Shown here one piece after another: positions 30,872-39,552 of a stretch of 41,904 nt of DNA. The notes below the pieces were generated by a model that saw only the letters and a list, made by a program, of their open reading frames with translations, was not told the DNA's origin and ran no database searches. The stretch spans positions 1 through 41,904 of IMG/VR virus record IMGVR_UViG_3300046530_000105, one strand, 5' to 3'. Every line of letters begins with the position of its first letter. The stretch's first letter is position 1. The DNA is from a virus. The translations under genes were made by a program, and so were the position numbers.

Positions 30872-31213
30872 ATGGAAACGTTTAACTACGATGTCGAGCT
30901 GGGCGCAGATGGCGACGTTACCCAGGCCACATGGGAAAACGAGTTCGGGGATGGCTATGTCCAGGCCGGCGGAATAGGCATCAACACCAAGCGCCAGGTC
31001 TGGAACCTCACGAAGTCTGGCGCGCTTGAAGAGGGGGATGAGCTTGCGTTGGTGTGGTCGTTCCTTGATCGCCATGAAGGCTACAAATCGTTTCTCTGGA
31101 CGCCGCCAGGTGGAGTGATGGGGCGCTACCGTTGCACCGGGTATAAGCCCAGAACGGTCGGCGTGAACCTCTTCACGCTGTCTTTCATCTTCAAACAGGT
31201 TTACACACCCTGA
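30872..31213 (+). CDS. Minor tail protein M
   Basis: 113 residues, 3 bp after the tape measure stop. METFNYDVELGADGDVTQATWENEFGDGY and YKSFLWTPPGG, then the ending VGVNLFTLSFIFKQVY, match the gpM-type tail tip proteins of lambda-like phages. It helps start assembly of the tail tip together with gpL, gpK and gpI. Confidence 0.87.
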   Translation: METFNYDVELGADGDVTQATWENEFGDGYVQAGGIGINTKRQVWNLTKSGALEEGDELALVWSFLDRHEGYKSFLWTPPGGVMGRYRCTGYKPRTVGVNLFTLSFIFKQVYTP

Positions 31214-31230
31214 TTGCTGTCCACCACCAA

Positions 31231-31255
31231 CCCCGCCCAGTGCGGGGCTTGTTGT
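31231..31255 (+). repeat. Terminator-like hairpin between tail genes M and L
   Basis: CCCCGC and GCGGGG form a 6-bp stem around CCAGT, followed by CTTGTTGTTT. The ribosome site CTGGAG of the next gene follows. It is a weak terminator at most. Confidence 0.6.
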
Positions 31256-31267
31256 TTCTGGAGCCCC

Positions 31268-31969
31268 ATGAATTACAACGCTGATATTCAAAAGCTCGAG
31301 CCGGGAAACCAAATCCGGCTGTTCGAGCTCGATGCCACGCGACTGGGCGCCAACTTGTGGCGATTCCACGGCCACGCCCAGGAGGGCGACATCATCTGGC
31401 AGGGCCAGCTGTATTCCCCACTCCAGATCACTGCGAAGGGATTCGACATCCGCGGCGATGGCCGGCCGGCCTCCCCAACCCTGCAAATCGCCAACGAGCT
31501 GGGCGGTGTGCGCGGCGCGCTCACGGCGCTTTGCTTGCAGTTCCGCGACCTGGCGGGCGCCAAGGTCACCGTGATTGAAACGTTCCGGCACTACCTGGAC
31601 GCGGCGAACTTCCCTGACGGTAACCCCACGGCCAGCAACCAGAGCCGGCGAAACCTCTGGTACATCGAGCAGAAGACGGAAGAGTCGTTCGACTCGCTGA
31701 CCTTCTCGATGTCCAGCCCCACGGACATGGAAGGGCAGATGCTGCCCAGCCAGCAGATCACCAAGCTGTGCCGCTGGGCGTGTCGTGGCGGTTATCGCGG
31801 CGAGGCATGTGCCTACACCGGCACCACCATGTTCACCAAAAAGAATGAGCCCACCGACAACCCAGCCCTGGACCAGTGCGGCGGGTGGTGGAGTAGCTGC
31901 AAGTTGCGCGGCAACACGCGCCGGTTCGGCGGCTCCATGGGCGCAAGCCTGATCGCAAGTTCGAGGTAA
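31268..31969 (+). CDS. Minor tail protein L with Fe-S-type cysteines
   Basis: 233 residues from the ATG at 31268. The N-terminal part (IQKLEPGNQIRLFELDATRLG, then YSPLQITAKGFDI) and the C-terminal cysteine cluster C168, C172, C181, C204, C211 are typical of gpL. Lambda gpL binds an iron-sulphur cluster through its C-terminal cysteines. The protein belongs to the tail tip, between gpM and the gpJ hub. Confidence 0.92.
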   Translation: MNYNADIQKLEPGNQIRLFELDATRLGANLWRFHGHAQEGDIIWQGQLYSPLQITAKGFDIRGDGRPASPTLQIANELGGVRGALTALCLQFRDLAGAKVTVIETFRHYLDAANFPDGNPTASNQSRRNLWYIEQKTEESFDSLTFSMSSPTDMEGQMLPSQQITKLCRWACRGGYRGEACAYTGTTMFTKKNEPTDNPALDQCGGWWSSCKLRGNTRRFGGSMGASLIASSR

Positions 31970-31972
31970 CCC

Positions 31973-32755
31973 ATGCGCATCAACCAGAAATTGCAGGACG
32001 AGATCCGCGCCCACGCCGCGCGAGCCTATCCGGCCGAGGCGTGCGGCCTGCTGGTGAAGACTGAAGCGGGGCGCCAATACGTGCCGTGCGCCAACCGGGC
32101 GAAGTCGGAGCGGGAGAACTTCCAGATCGACGAGCGCAACCAGGCGGCGGCCGAGGACCTGGGCGAAGTGCTGGCGATCATCCACAGCCACCCAGACAAA
32201 GCGCCGACGCCGAGCATGGCCGACCGCGTGAGCTGTGAGCTGCACGAGTTGCCCTGGGGGATTGTGGGTTGGCCGGGCGGCGAGTTTGCTTGGTTCAAGC
32301 CAACGGGCTTCCAGGCGCCTCTGCTGGGCCGGGATTTCTCCCATGGTCTGCTGGACTGTTGGGGCGCCTGTCGTGACTGGTACGCCCGCGAGGCCGCCTT
32401 GCTGCTGCCGAACTTCGAACGCCAGGACCTGTGGTGGGAAGACGAGACCGGCCCGAGCCTGTACGAGGACAACTTCAAAGCCACCGGCTTCTACCAGGTC
32501 GAGACAGCGCAGCGCGGCGATATGTTGGTGCTCCAGGTGCCGACCCCGGGGCGGCCGTGCTTCCATCCGAACCACGCGGCGATCTACCTAGGCGATGACC
32601 CATCGCTGCGCAGCGAGCCAGCTCCAGCCCTGGGCGGCTCCGGTCCATTCATCTACCACCACATGCCCGGGCGCCTGGCCAGTCGCGAGGTATACGGCTG
32701 GTCCATGGCCAACCGGGTGAAGTTGATCCTGCGCCACAAGGACTACCATCCATGA
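31973..32755 (+). CDS. Tail tip protein K: JAB domain plus NlpC/P60 domain
   Basis: 260 residues. The N-terminal JAB/MPN metallopeptidase-like domain has E22 and HSHPDKAPTPSMAD with H71, H73 and D84. The C-terminal NlpC/P60 domain has C129 in LLDCWGACRDWY and H201 in HPNHAAIYLG. Lambda gpK has the same two-domain plan. The second domain may cut peptidoglycan peptides during DNA entry or assembly. All key residues are present. Confidence 0.93.
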   Translation: MRINQKLQDEIRAHAARAYPAEACGLLVKTEAGRQYVPCANRAKSERENFQIDERNQAAAEDLGEVLAIIHSHPDKAPTPSMADRVSCELHELPWGIVGWPGGEFAWFKPTGFQAPLLGRDFSHGLLDCWGACRDWYAREAALLLPNFERQDLWWEDETGPSLYEDNFKATGFYQVETAQRGDMLVLQVPTPGRPCFHPNHAAIYLGDDPSLRSEPAPALGGSGPFIYHHMPGRLASREVYGWSMANRVKLILRHKDYHP

Positions 32756-33339
32756 CGATGACGACCATCAAGCTTGGCGGCGTGCTGGGCAAGCGCTTCG
32801 GCCGCCAGTACCGGTTGGACCTGCACGGTTTCCGGGATGCGATGAACGCCCTGTGTGTGATGAAGCCTGGCTTCGAGAAGTTTCTGCGCACCGCCGAGGA
32901 GCGGGGCCTGGTGTTCGCCGTGTTTATCGACGAACGCAACATCGGCGAGCAAGAGCTGGACCTTAGAGGTGCTGGTGCCGAAGTCATCCGGATCATGCCC
33001 ATCATCCAGGGCAGCAAGTCGGCGGGCATCTTCCAGACGATTCTGGGCGTGGCGCTGATCGTAGCCGGCCTTTTCACTGGCGGCACGACCACCGGCCTTG
33101 GCATGGGCTTGCTCGTGGCCGGCGCCGGCGTCGCGCTGGGCGGCGTGGTGCAGATGCTGTCACCAACCACGAAGGCCAACACGGCCGACAAGAACGAAGA
33201 CGGCAACAACCCCAGCTACGGCTTTGGCTCGGCGGTGACCACCATTGCCCAGGGCAACCCCTACCCGCTGCTCTATGGGGAGCGGGAGATCGGCGGCGCC
33301 GTGGAGTCAGGGGGGATCAACACCCAGGACAACATCTGA
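32752..33339 (+). CDS. Tail assembly protein I
   Basis: 195 residues, overlapping gpK by ATGA. The first 80 residues form a ubiquitin-like fold (MTTIKLGGVLGKRFGRQYRLDL). A hydrophobic Gly-rich double segment follows (ILGVALIVAGLFTGGTTTGLGMGLLVAGAGVALGGV). The C-terminus NPYPLLYGEREIGGAVESGGI is typical of gpI proteins. It is needed for tail tip assembly with gpJ. Confidence 0.92.
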   Translation: MTMTTIKLGGVLGKRFGRQYRLDLHGFRDAMNALCVMKPGFEKFLRTAEERGLVFAVFIDERNIGEQELDLRGAGAEVIRIMPIIQGSKSAGIFQTILGVALIVAGLFTGGTTTGLGMGLLVAGAGVALGGVVQMLSPTTKANTADKNEDGNNPSYGFGSAVTTIAQGNPYPLLYGEREIGGAVESGGINTQDNI

Positions 33340-33355
33340 TTTTTTGGAAACACCC

Positions 33356-33376
33356 AACCCGCTTCGGCGGGTTTTT
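33356..33376 (+). terminator. Terminator-like hairpin before gene J
   Basis: AACCCGC and GCGGGTT pair around the stable TTCG loop, followed by TTTTT in all. GGAGG of gene J comes 10 bp later. Late transcripts must read through it, so the late RNA polymerase is probably antitermination-modified. Confidence 0.75.
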
Positions 33377-33394
33377 GCATTTTTGGAGGAGCGC

Positions 33395-36300
33395 ATGGGC
33401 GCAGTTGCGAGAAAGACCGGGGCTGTCAAAGGGGCAAAGGGCGGCCAGTCAAAACCGAAGCAGCCGAGCATTGCGTCGAACAGCGTTCCGTCCCTGGCCA
33501 CGGCCAGGTTGGTGTACATCTGGAGCTGGGGTCCCATCGTTGGCCCGGTTGATGGTCTGCGCTCAGTGCGGCTCGACGGCACGCCGATTCAGGCCCAGGA
33601 CGGCACGATCAACTATCCAGGCGTGAAATGGCAGTTCCGTTCCGGCGAGCTGAATCAGGAGCGCCTGGCGGGCGTCACCGAGTCGAGCAACGAAATTGCC
33701 GTTGGCCAGGAGTTGCGCACCACCACCCCGTGGCTGCACAGCATCAACAACGCCATGATCGATGCGGCGCGGGTGCGCCTCAGTTGGCCCACGCTGCAAA
33801 GCCAGGACGCCAGCGGCAATATCAACGGCGTCCGGATTGAATACGCCGTGGATGTCTCGACTGATAACGGTCCCTACGTCACGGTGCTGACGTCGTTTGT
33901 CGACCGCAAGAACGTCACCAAGTACGAGCGATCCCACCGGATCGAGCTGCCCGACGGGGGCCAATGGACTTTGCGCGCCCGGCGCCTGACGCCGGAGGCC
34001 AACAGCTCTCTGGTGCAGGACAGCATGTTCGTCGAGGCGGTGGCCGAGTTGGTCGACAGCGATCAGGAGTACCCACTGACGTCGGTTGGCTGCATCGAGT
34101 ACGACGCCCAGCAGTTCGGGGGCGATATCGCCAAGATCGCGGTGCTGATGCGCGGCCGCATCGTGCGTGTGCCGACCAACTACAACCCGGAGACCCGGAC
34201 CTACGCCACAGCTGGCGCTGGTACCAGTGGTGGGATCTGGGACGGCACCTTCAAGGAGGCCTACACCAATAACCCTGCCTGGGTTTTCTATGACCTCGTG
34301 CTGCACCCGTACTACGGTTTAGGCGAGCGCATCGACGCGACCATGGTGGACCGGTGGTCCCTATATCGGATCGCGCAGTATTGCGACCAGATGGTGCCGG
34401 ACGGCAAGGGCGGCCAGGAGCCGCGTTTCACCTGCAACCTGTATTTCCAGAAGCAGGCTGAGGCCTATGCCGTGCTCCAGGACCTGGCCTCGATCTTCCA
34501 CGGGATGGCCTACTGGGACGGTAGCCAGATCGTCGTCAATGCCGATATGCCTGGCGACCCGGCGTTCAGCTACAGCCCCTCGCAGATCCTCAACAATGGC
34601 GCCATCAAGTACGACGGCACCCGCTGGCGCGACCGTCACACCGCCGCGATGGTGGCCTGGGACAACCCGGCCCAGGGCTACGAGACCGACAAGGAGCCGG
34701 TGTTCGATAATGAGGCGCTGAGCGAGCTTGGCTCCGTGCGTGAGCTGAGCGTCGAGGCGTTCGGCTGCACCTCCCTGGGCCAGGCCCAGCGCGCCGGCCA
34801 GTGGGCGCTGGTGACTGAGCAGTTGCAAACCCGGGGCGCTACGTTCCGGGTTGGCCTGGACGGCGGCATTCCAAAGCCCGGCCAGATCATTGCCGTGGGC
34901 GATCCAATGCTTGCCGGCCGGGCGAATGGTGGGCGAGTCTCGTCGGTCGCTGGCAAGGTCGTGACGCTCGACCGTGACGTTGTCATCCCGACCGGTGCGC
35001 GCCTCTACCTCAACCTGCCCAGCGGCAAGTCAGAGGCCAGGGTCATCAGCTCGGTGGCAGGCCGGTCCGTCACCGTGGCTGCGAACTACAGCGAGGTGCC
35101 CGAGCCTGAATGTGGCTGGGTAATCGACTTCGACGACCTGAAGGTCATGCAGTTCTACGTGCGCAACGTCACCCGGCCTGAGTGGCACCAGTACCAACTG
35201 GAGGTGATCCAGCACGAGCCGAGCAAATTCGACTTCATCGACAACGGCGCCGTGGTTGATCCTCGGCCGATCAGCGGCATCCCGATCGGCACACAGGACG
35301 CACCGGCCCGGGTGCTGATCAGCCAGCATGTAGTCATAGAGCAGGGCATCGCCGTCACGGCCATGACCATCGCCTGGGATGCGGCGCCTGGCGCCGTGGG
35401 TTATGACGTCGAATGGCGATGGGGCGCCCGGGAATGGATCAAGGTTCCGCGCACGGGCGAATTGTTGGTGGACGTCCGCGGCATTTACTCCGGCCAGTAC
35501 TTGGCCCGGGTGCGCGCGGTCAGTGCCATGAACGTCTCGTCGATCCCAGCCACGTCGGTGCTGACCGACCTGGAGGGGAAGACCGGCCTGCCGCCGGCGG
35601 TTACCCACCTGACAGCCACCAGCCTTGTCTATGGCATCAGGCTTGACTGGGGCTTCCCGCCGGGGGCTGAGGACGCCCAGCGCACGGAGATCTGGTACAG
35701 CCAAACGACGGCCCAGGAGAACGCCACAAAGCTGGGCGACTTTGCCTACCCGCAAGCCAGGACCGAGATGCAGAACATCCTGGCGGGGGCAACGTTCTTT
35801 TTCTGGGCTCGCCTGGTGGATCGCACCGGGAACATAGGCCCGTGGTACCCAGTCGGCAATGGTGTGTTGGGCCAGGCCAGCTCCGACCAGTCTGAATATG
35901 AGGATTACTTTGCCGGGAAAATTGGTGACTCCGCCCTGGGCGAACACCTGGGTGACCGCATTGACCTTATCGACGGTCCTGCCGATCTGCCTGGATCGGT
36001 CAATAACCGCATCCAGGTGGTGTCTGGCGAGGTGGATGCGATTTCAGAAAAGGTAGACGGTGTTTTTGCCATAGTGAGTCCGCCAATGGCGGGAGATACC
36101 GAGGGCTTTGCCGGTACGATCGAGGCGATGGTCGGCGTCTGGTCGCTTCAGTCTGCAATCATCGAAGACGGCATCGCCACCGGTAAACGGATCGATACCG
36201 TGCAAGTTGAGCTGAACGATAACAGCGCGGTCATTCAGCAGGTCAGCCAGGCGCAAGTCGACTTGGACGGCAAGGCTTCGGCTATGTGGTCGGTGAAAAT

Positions 36301-36709
36301 GCAGGTCGACGCCAACGGGCGCTATGTTGCGGCAGGGATCGGCCTCGGCATCGAGAACGGCCCGGCCGGACTGCAAAGCCAGTTCCTGGTGAACGTCGAC
36401 CGGTTTGCCGTGGTGAATGGTTTGGGAGGCTCGGATATCGCTGTCCCTTTCATCGTTCAGAACGGGCAGACCTTTATCAGCTCGGCGTTCATCCAGGACG
36501 GCAGCATCACGATGCTGAAAATCGGGCAGTACCTGCAATCGGACAACTATGTTGCCGGCGTGCAGGGCTGGCGTCTGGATAAGGCCGGAAACTTGGAGTT
36601 TAACAGCCCAGCCCCGGGCGGCGGCAGGCTGAGCATGACGAACCGCGCGATCAAGGTATACGACCAGAACGGTGTGAAACGTGTGCAACTGGGGGATTTG
36701 ACCGCATGA
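33395..36709 (+). CDS. Tail tip host-specificity protein J
   Basis: 1104 residues from the ATG at 33395 (GGAGG upstream). The N-terminal ~600 residues are the hub (IWSWGPIVGPVDGLRSVRLDGTPI, DIAKIAVLMRGRIVRVPTNYNP, IWDGTFKEAYTNNPAWVFYDL), strongly gpJ-like. Fibronectin type III-like segments follow near 650-830 (VTAMTIAWDAAPGAVGYDVEWRWG). The C-terminal DUF1983-like region starts near 880 (INLIDGPADLPGSVNNRIQVV) and ends with a short adaptor to the next small fibre gene. Receptor binding is expected from the C-terminal part. Confidence 0.95.
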   Translation: MGAVARKTGAVKGAKGGQSKPKQPSIASNSVPSLATARLVYIWSWGPIVGPVDGLRSVRLDGTPIQAQDGTINYPGVKWQFRSGELNQERLAGVTESSNEIAVGQELRTTTPWLHSINNAMIDAARVRLSWPTLQSQDASGNINGVRIEYAVDVSTDNGPYVTVLTSFVDRKNVTKYERSHRIELPDGGQWTLRARRLTPEANSSLVQDSMFVEAVAELVDSDQEYPLTSVGCIEYDAQQFGGDIAKIAVLMRGRIVRVPTNYNPETRTYATAGAGTSGGIWDGTFKEAYTNNPAWVFYDLVLHPYYGLGERIDATMVDRWSLYRIAQYCDQMVPDGKGGQEPRFTCNLYFQKQAEAYAVLQDLASIFHGMAYWDGSQIVVNADMPGDPAFSYSPSQILNNGAIKYDGTRWRDRHTAAMVAWDNPAQGYETDKEPVFDNEALSELGSVRELSVEAFGCTSLGQAQRAGQWALVTEQLQTRGATFRVGLDGGIPKPGQIIAVGDPMLAGRANGGRVSSVAGKVVTLDRDVVIPTGARLYLNLPSGKSEARVISSVAGRSVTVAANYSEVPEPECGWVIDFDDLKVMQFYVRNVTRPEWHQYQLEVIQHEPSKFDFIDNGAVVDPRPISGIPIGTQDAPARVLISQHVVIEQGIAVTAMTIAWDAAPGAVGYDVEWRWGAREWIKVPRTGELLVDVRGIYSGQYLARVRAVSAMNVSSIPATSVLTDLEGKTGLPPAVTHLTATSLVYGIRLDWGFPPGAEDAQRTEIWYSQTTAQENATKLGDFAYPQARTEMQNILAGATFFFWARLVDRTGNIGPWYPVGNGVLGQASSDQSEYEDYFAGKIGDSALGEHLGDRIDLIDGPADLPGSVNNRIQVVSGEVDAISEKVDGVFAIVSPPMAGDTEGFAGTIEAMVGVWSLQSAIIEDGIATGKRIDTVQVELNDNSAVIQQVSQAQVDLDGKASAMWSVKMQVDANGRYVAAGIGLGIENGPAGLQSQFLVNVDRFAVVNGLGGSDIAVPFIVQNGQTFISSAFIQDGSITMLKIGQYLQSDNYVAGVQGWRLDKAGNLEFNSPAPGGGRLSMTNRAIKVYDQNGVKRVQLGDLTA

Positions 36710-37083
36710 GTTTCGGGTTAAACGTATGGAATGGAAGTGGAGCGCTCACGTTGGATATGGGCGACTTCACATTGCAAAAACTTGCGGTAATGACCTTGCC
36801 AGCAAAGTCATCGTCTGGAAGTGGAGTTCGTAGTGACTACATTTTAATGGACGTGCCAGGCTACGATCCTTCCACATGTTTCGTTACGATAACCCCTCGA
36901 TACTACAACACGGGCTCGCAATTCGGGAGATCTGTAATTCCAACTTATCGCGATTTGGGTGGGACGCAGATCGCGATAATAACTTATGTTAACTACCGTA
37001 TGCCAAACGGAACGGGAGGTTGGATAGATCAATGGGTAGAAAGCACAGTGGAGTGTGTCATAGAGGTCGTGAGGGTGATTTAA
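36706..37083 (+). CDS. Small AT-rich tail-tip/fibre protein
   Basis: 125 residues, overlapping J as ATGA. The start SFGLNVWNGSGALTLDMGDFTLQKL matches the start of the next gene's product, so both share an N-terminal module. The remainder is strand-rich and aromatic (VTITPRYYNTGSQFGRS). The base composition changes abruptly to AT-rich at this gene. It may decorate the tip or cover the receptor-binding site of J. Confidence 0.75.
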   Translation: MSFGLNVWNGSGALTLDMGDFTLQKLAVMTLPAKSSSGSGVRSDYILMDVPGYDPSTCFVTITPRYYNTGSQFGRSVIPTYRDLGGTQIAIITYVNYRMPNGTGGWIDQWVESTVECVIEVVRVI

Positions 37084-37809
37084 ATGGCTGATTTTGGTTT
37101 GTCTGTTTTAAATGACTCGGGATCAATAATAATTTCTAGCGAGTACAAAATCATGGTGTTCTCCGAAAGGGGCACATTTAAAATCACCTCTCGATATACT
37201 GACAGGGAAGGTGGCGGCTCTGTTACTTTTTCTAAGGTTATTAAAACGCAGGAGCCACCACAGGTTTTTGTTCGATATGTTTCAGGCGTTCATAATACTC
37301 TTGGGTTATTTACGATTTTGCTCGGCGGGCCAGGTAACTGGACTGGTTTCAGCGTTGTCTCCGCTGTTAGGGGGAACCCCAATCTTCAGGATTACAATAT
37401 GGAGTATGTTTCATGTTTGTACTCCAATCTCAAAAGCACTTCATCTTATGGGTTGGAATTGTATGATGCTCAGGGGGATGTTATATACACCTCAAGCGAC
37501 AACGTAGTCAAATATAGCAAATTTAGTAAGACTTGGTCGCTAACGCAAGGTGATAACGTTGATGTATATGATAGCGGTCTGACTATTGATGTGGATGACT
37601 TTGTTTCAATTTCCAGCGTCGATAGGGGGGTGAATTGGTTCACAAATTTCTCCCAATATGCTGGCGTAACACTTATAAGCAGTGGTGTGCGAATGCTGCG
37701 TATTCATAATCAGAAGCGGCCGGGCGACTGGTACTATCAGGGTACTAACAATACTCGGCTTTCCATACCCGTTTGTAAATTCCCTTCATCCAGATACTTC
37801 AATACCTGA
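37084..37809 (+). CDS. AT-rich tail-tip/fibre protein, partial paralogue of its neighbour
   Basis: 241 residues, starting right after the preceding stop. MADFGLSVLNDSGSIIISSEY repeats the N-terminal module of the 125-residue protein. The rest is Ser/Tyr/Val-rich beta structure (WSLTQGDNVDVYDSGLTIDVDDFVSISSV) with no recognised fold. Codon use is unlike the hub genes, which suggests recent exchange of host-range genes. Probably exposed on the tail tip. Confidence 0.72.
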   Translation: MADFGLSVLNDSGSIIISSEYKIMVFSERGTFKITSRYTDREGGGSVTFSKVIKTQEPPQVFVRYVSGVHNTLGLFTILLGGPGNWTGFSVVSAVRGNPNLQDYNMEYVSCLYSNLKSTSSYGLELYDAQGDVIYTSSDNVVKYSKFSKTWSLTQGDNVDVYDSGLTIDVDDFVSISSVDRGVNWFTNFSQYAGVTLISSGVRMLRIHNQKRPGDWYYQGTNNTRLSIPVCKFPSSRYFNT

Positions 37810-37826
37810 AATAGTTAGTAATAACG

Positions 37827-37898
37827 ATGCCCTGGTATAAAACTGGGACGGGCTCCGTCTTCCAAAATTCCAATGCCATGGTCGGCTTAAATAGGTAA
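37827..37898 (+). pseudogene. Remnant of a tail-fibre gene start
   Basis: ATG at 37827 encodes 23 residues starting MPWYKTGTGSVFQNSNAMVG, then a stop. The start resembles the common fibre N-terminus of the MPWYKTGTVSVTNGS type, which normally continues for hundreds of residues. The rest is missing, so the piece marks a recombination junction between fibre modules. No good ribosome site precedes it. Confidence 0.55.
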
Positions 37899-37903
37899 GT
37901 CTC

Positions 37904-38632
37904 ATGTCTAAACAAACAATTAATCTCGGCACGCCTCCAACAGGCGTTGGTGGTGATACACCAAGAAGCGCCTTCACAAAAACTCAGACAAACTTTGATG
38001 AGATTTATGCTTTTCTCGGCGCAGCCGGCTCGCCGGCCGCTCTTCCCCCAGCACTCCCCATTGCGAAAGGCGGGACAGGAAGCACTACTGCGCACGGTCT
38101 GGGCCAAGCAACGTCGATACCCATATCAATTGGTGACCTAGACTCCTCCACCCTGTTGACTGGCATGTACAGTGTAGTTACCGCATCGGGAGGCACAAGA
38201 GGGCTGCCTTATGGCACCTATAATCTTTGGGTTAACCGGTTTAACAGTTCAACTCTCGCGGGGCAAATTGCAATAAATGTGACAACTGGCACTATGTATG
38301 TTCGCCATTCTCAATCTGTTTCTTTCGTAGACACAAGCAGCATAGGCGTGGGCCAGTTGTGGACTGATCTTACGTCCAGCCGTTCGATCGGAACCACTTA
38401 CACCAACACAACCGGGCGTCCGATCCAACTTGCGGGCGTGGCTGGTCCTGCTTCGGGATCAGCTACTACCGTTATCGTGACGGTTGGCTCGATGGCGGTG
38501 TACGGCAACTACTCTGGGGCCGCCGGCAATTATTTGGCGTTCCCTATGGTCATCATTCCCCCCGGATCGACATATAGTGTAGCGGCGGCTAACGGCACTG
38601 CTGTTTTGGTTAATTGGAGAGAACTAAGATGA
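37904..38632 (+). CDS. Tail fibre protein
   Basis: 242 residues. The N-terminus INLGTPPTGVGGDTPRSAFTKTQTNFDEIYAFL is a widespread attachment segment of Pseudomonas phage fibres, followed by the GGTGSTTA motif. The C-terminus is Gly/Ser/Thr-rich beta structure with a final MAVYGNYSGAAGNYLAFPMVIIPPGSTYSV domain, probably the receptor-binding tip. AGGT lies 8 nt before the ATG. It is short compared with many fibres, as expected after a module swap. The stop overlaps the next start as ATGA. Confidence 0.85.
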   Translation: MSKQTINLGTPPTGVGGDTPRSAFTKTQTNFDEIYAFLGAAGSPAALPPALPIAKGGTGSTTAHGLGQATSIPISIGDLDSSTLLTGMYSVVTASGGTRGLPYGTYNLWVNRFNSSTLAGQIAINVTTGTMYVRHSQSVSFVDTSSIGVGQLWTDLTSSRSIGTTYTNTTGRPIQLAGVAGPASGSATTVIVTVGSMAVYGNYSGAAGNYLAFPMVIIPPGSTYSVAAANGTAVLVNWRELR

Positions 38633-39066
38633 TGAAATATTTCAAGAGCCCGGACGGCGAAGTCTATGCTTACGAGGCTGATGGTTCTCAAGACGAGTGG
38701 ATCCTGACGAACCTCGTTCCCATGACAGAATCAGAAGTTGAGGCACATCTAAATCCACCCCGAGACGTACTGGCTGATCAGTCGGCCAAGCTTCGGGGTT
38801 TTGTCCAGCTTGCCGCTGAGCAAAAGTTGGCCCTTACAAGCAGAATTAGCACGCTCAACGATGCTATTGATTTGGAAATGGCAACGCCAGAGGAGCTGGA
38901 AGAGCTTCCAGTCCGTACCGACCAGTTAAAGCAATGGAAAACGTATGCCGTCCTTCTTGGTCGTGTTACCGGGCAACCTGGGTGGCCTCCCGAGGTTGAA
39001 TGGCCGACGCAACCAACGACCGGAATTGACCTGTCCGTTTCTGTCACAAGCCCTGAAGCCGCATAG
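38629..39066 (+). CDS. Tail fibre assembly chaperone (Tfa-like)
   Basis: 145 residues from the ATG at 38629. MKYFKSPDGEVYAYEADGSQDEWI is the usual start of Pseudomonas tail fibre assembly proteins. The helical middle (LRGFVQLAAEQKLALTSRISTLNDAI) and the segment LKQWKTYAVLLGRVTGQPGWPPEVEWPTQP are the C-terminal Tfa signature. It helps the upstream fibre fold and may stay bound to its tip. Confidence 0.9.
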   Translation: MMKYFKSPDGEVYAYEADGSQDEWILTNLVPMTESEVEAHLNPPRDVLADQSAKLRGFVQLAAEQKLALTSRISTLNDAIDLEMATPEELEELPVRTDQLKQWKTYAVLLGRVTGQPGWPPEVEWPTQPTTGIDLSVSVTSPEAA

Positions 39067-39086
39067 CTGAAACTAACTGACGACAG

Positions 39087-39110
39087 CCCGCCATCGAGCG
39101 GGATTTTTTT
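39087..39110 (+). terminator. Terminator-like hairpin before the endolysin
   Basis: CCCGC and GCGGG pair around CATCGA, followed by A and eight T. The sequence CTGGAGAAAAG and the endolysin ATG follow. The layout closely mirrors the terminator before the tape measure gene. Confidence 0.78.
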
Positions 39111-39126
39111 TGCCTGGAGAAAAGTT

Positions 39127-39552
39127 ATGACCGCAACTGAGAAGGATCGCGACATCCTGGCGCGTACGCTGTACGGAGAAGCCAGGGGCGAAGGTTTCGC
39201 CGGCCAAGTAGCCGTGGCCTGCGTCATCCGCAACCGAGTGAACGACGGCAAGGACAAGTCCTGGTGGGGCGAGGGCTACGCCGGCGTCTGCCTGAAGCCA
39301 TACCAGTTCAGCTGCTGGAACAAGAACGACCCCAACTATCCCTACCTGAGCGGGGCCAAGCCGATCCCGCCGAAACAGTTCGCCCAGGCCCAGCGGGCGG
39401 CCGACCTGGTGATCTCCGGCGCTGAGCCCGACATCACCAAGGGCGCCACCCACTACTACGCCACGACCATGCCGAAGGCGCCGGCCTGGGCCAAGGATGC
39501 GACCCAGACCTTCCGCCTCGGCAACCACATCTTCTTCAAGGACGTGCCATGA
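39127..39552 (+). CDS. Endolysin (SleB-type cell wall hydrolase)
   Basis: 141 residues, GGAG upstream. DRDILARTLYGEARGEGFAGQVAVACVIRNRV is the conserved start of the SleB/Hydrolase_2 family, with the catalytic Glu in LYGEARGE (near 18). FSCWNKNDPN and GATHYYATTMPKAPAW are further family motifs. It cleaves peptidoglycan glycan strands. No signal peptide is present, so release depends on the holin encoded 21 kb upstream. The stop overlaps the Rz start. Confidence 0.93.
   Translation: MTATEKDRDILARTLYGEARGEGFAGQVAVACVIRNRVNDGKDKSWWGEGYAGVCLKPYQFSCWNKNDPNYPYLSGAKPIPPKQFAQAQRAADLVISGAEPDITKGATHYYATTMPKAPAWAKDATQTFRLGNHIFFKDVP

Noticed and set aside
30785-32575. Long open frame of almost 600 codons on the leftward strand across the tail tip genes
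   Set aside because: It lies antisense to clear gpM, gpL and gpK genes, has no ribosome site, and its protein is of the low-quality His/Arg/Gln-rich kind typical of GC-rich antisense frames.
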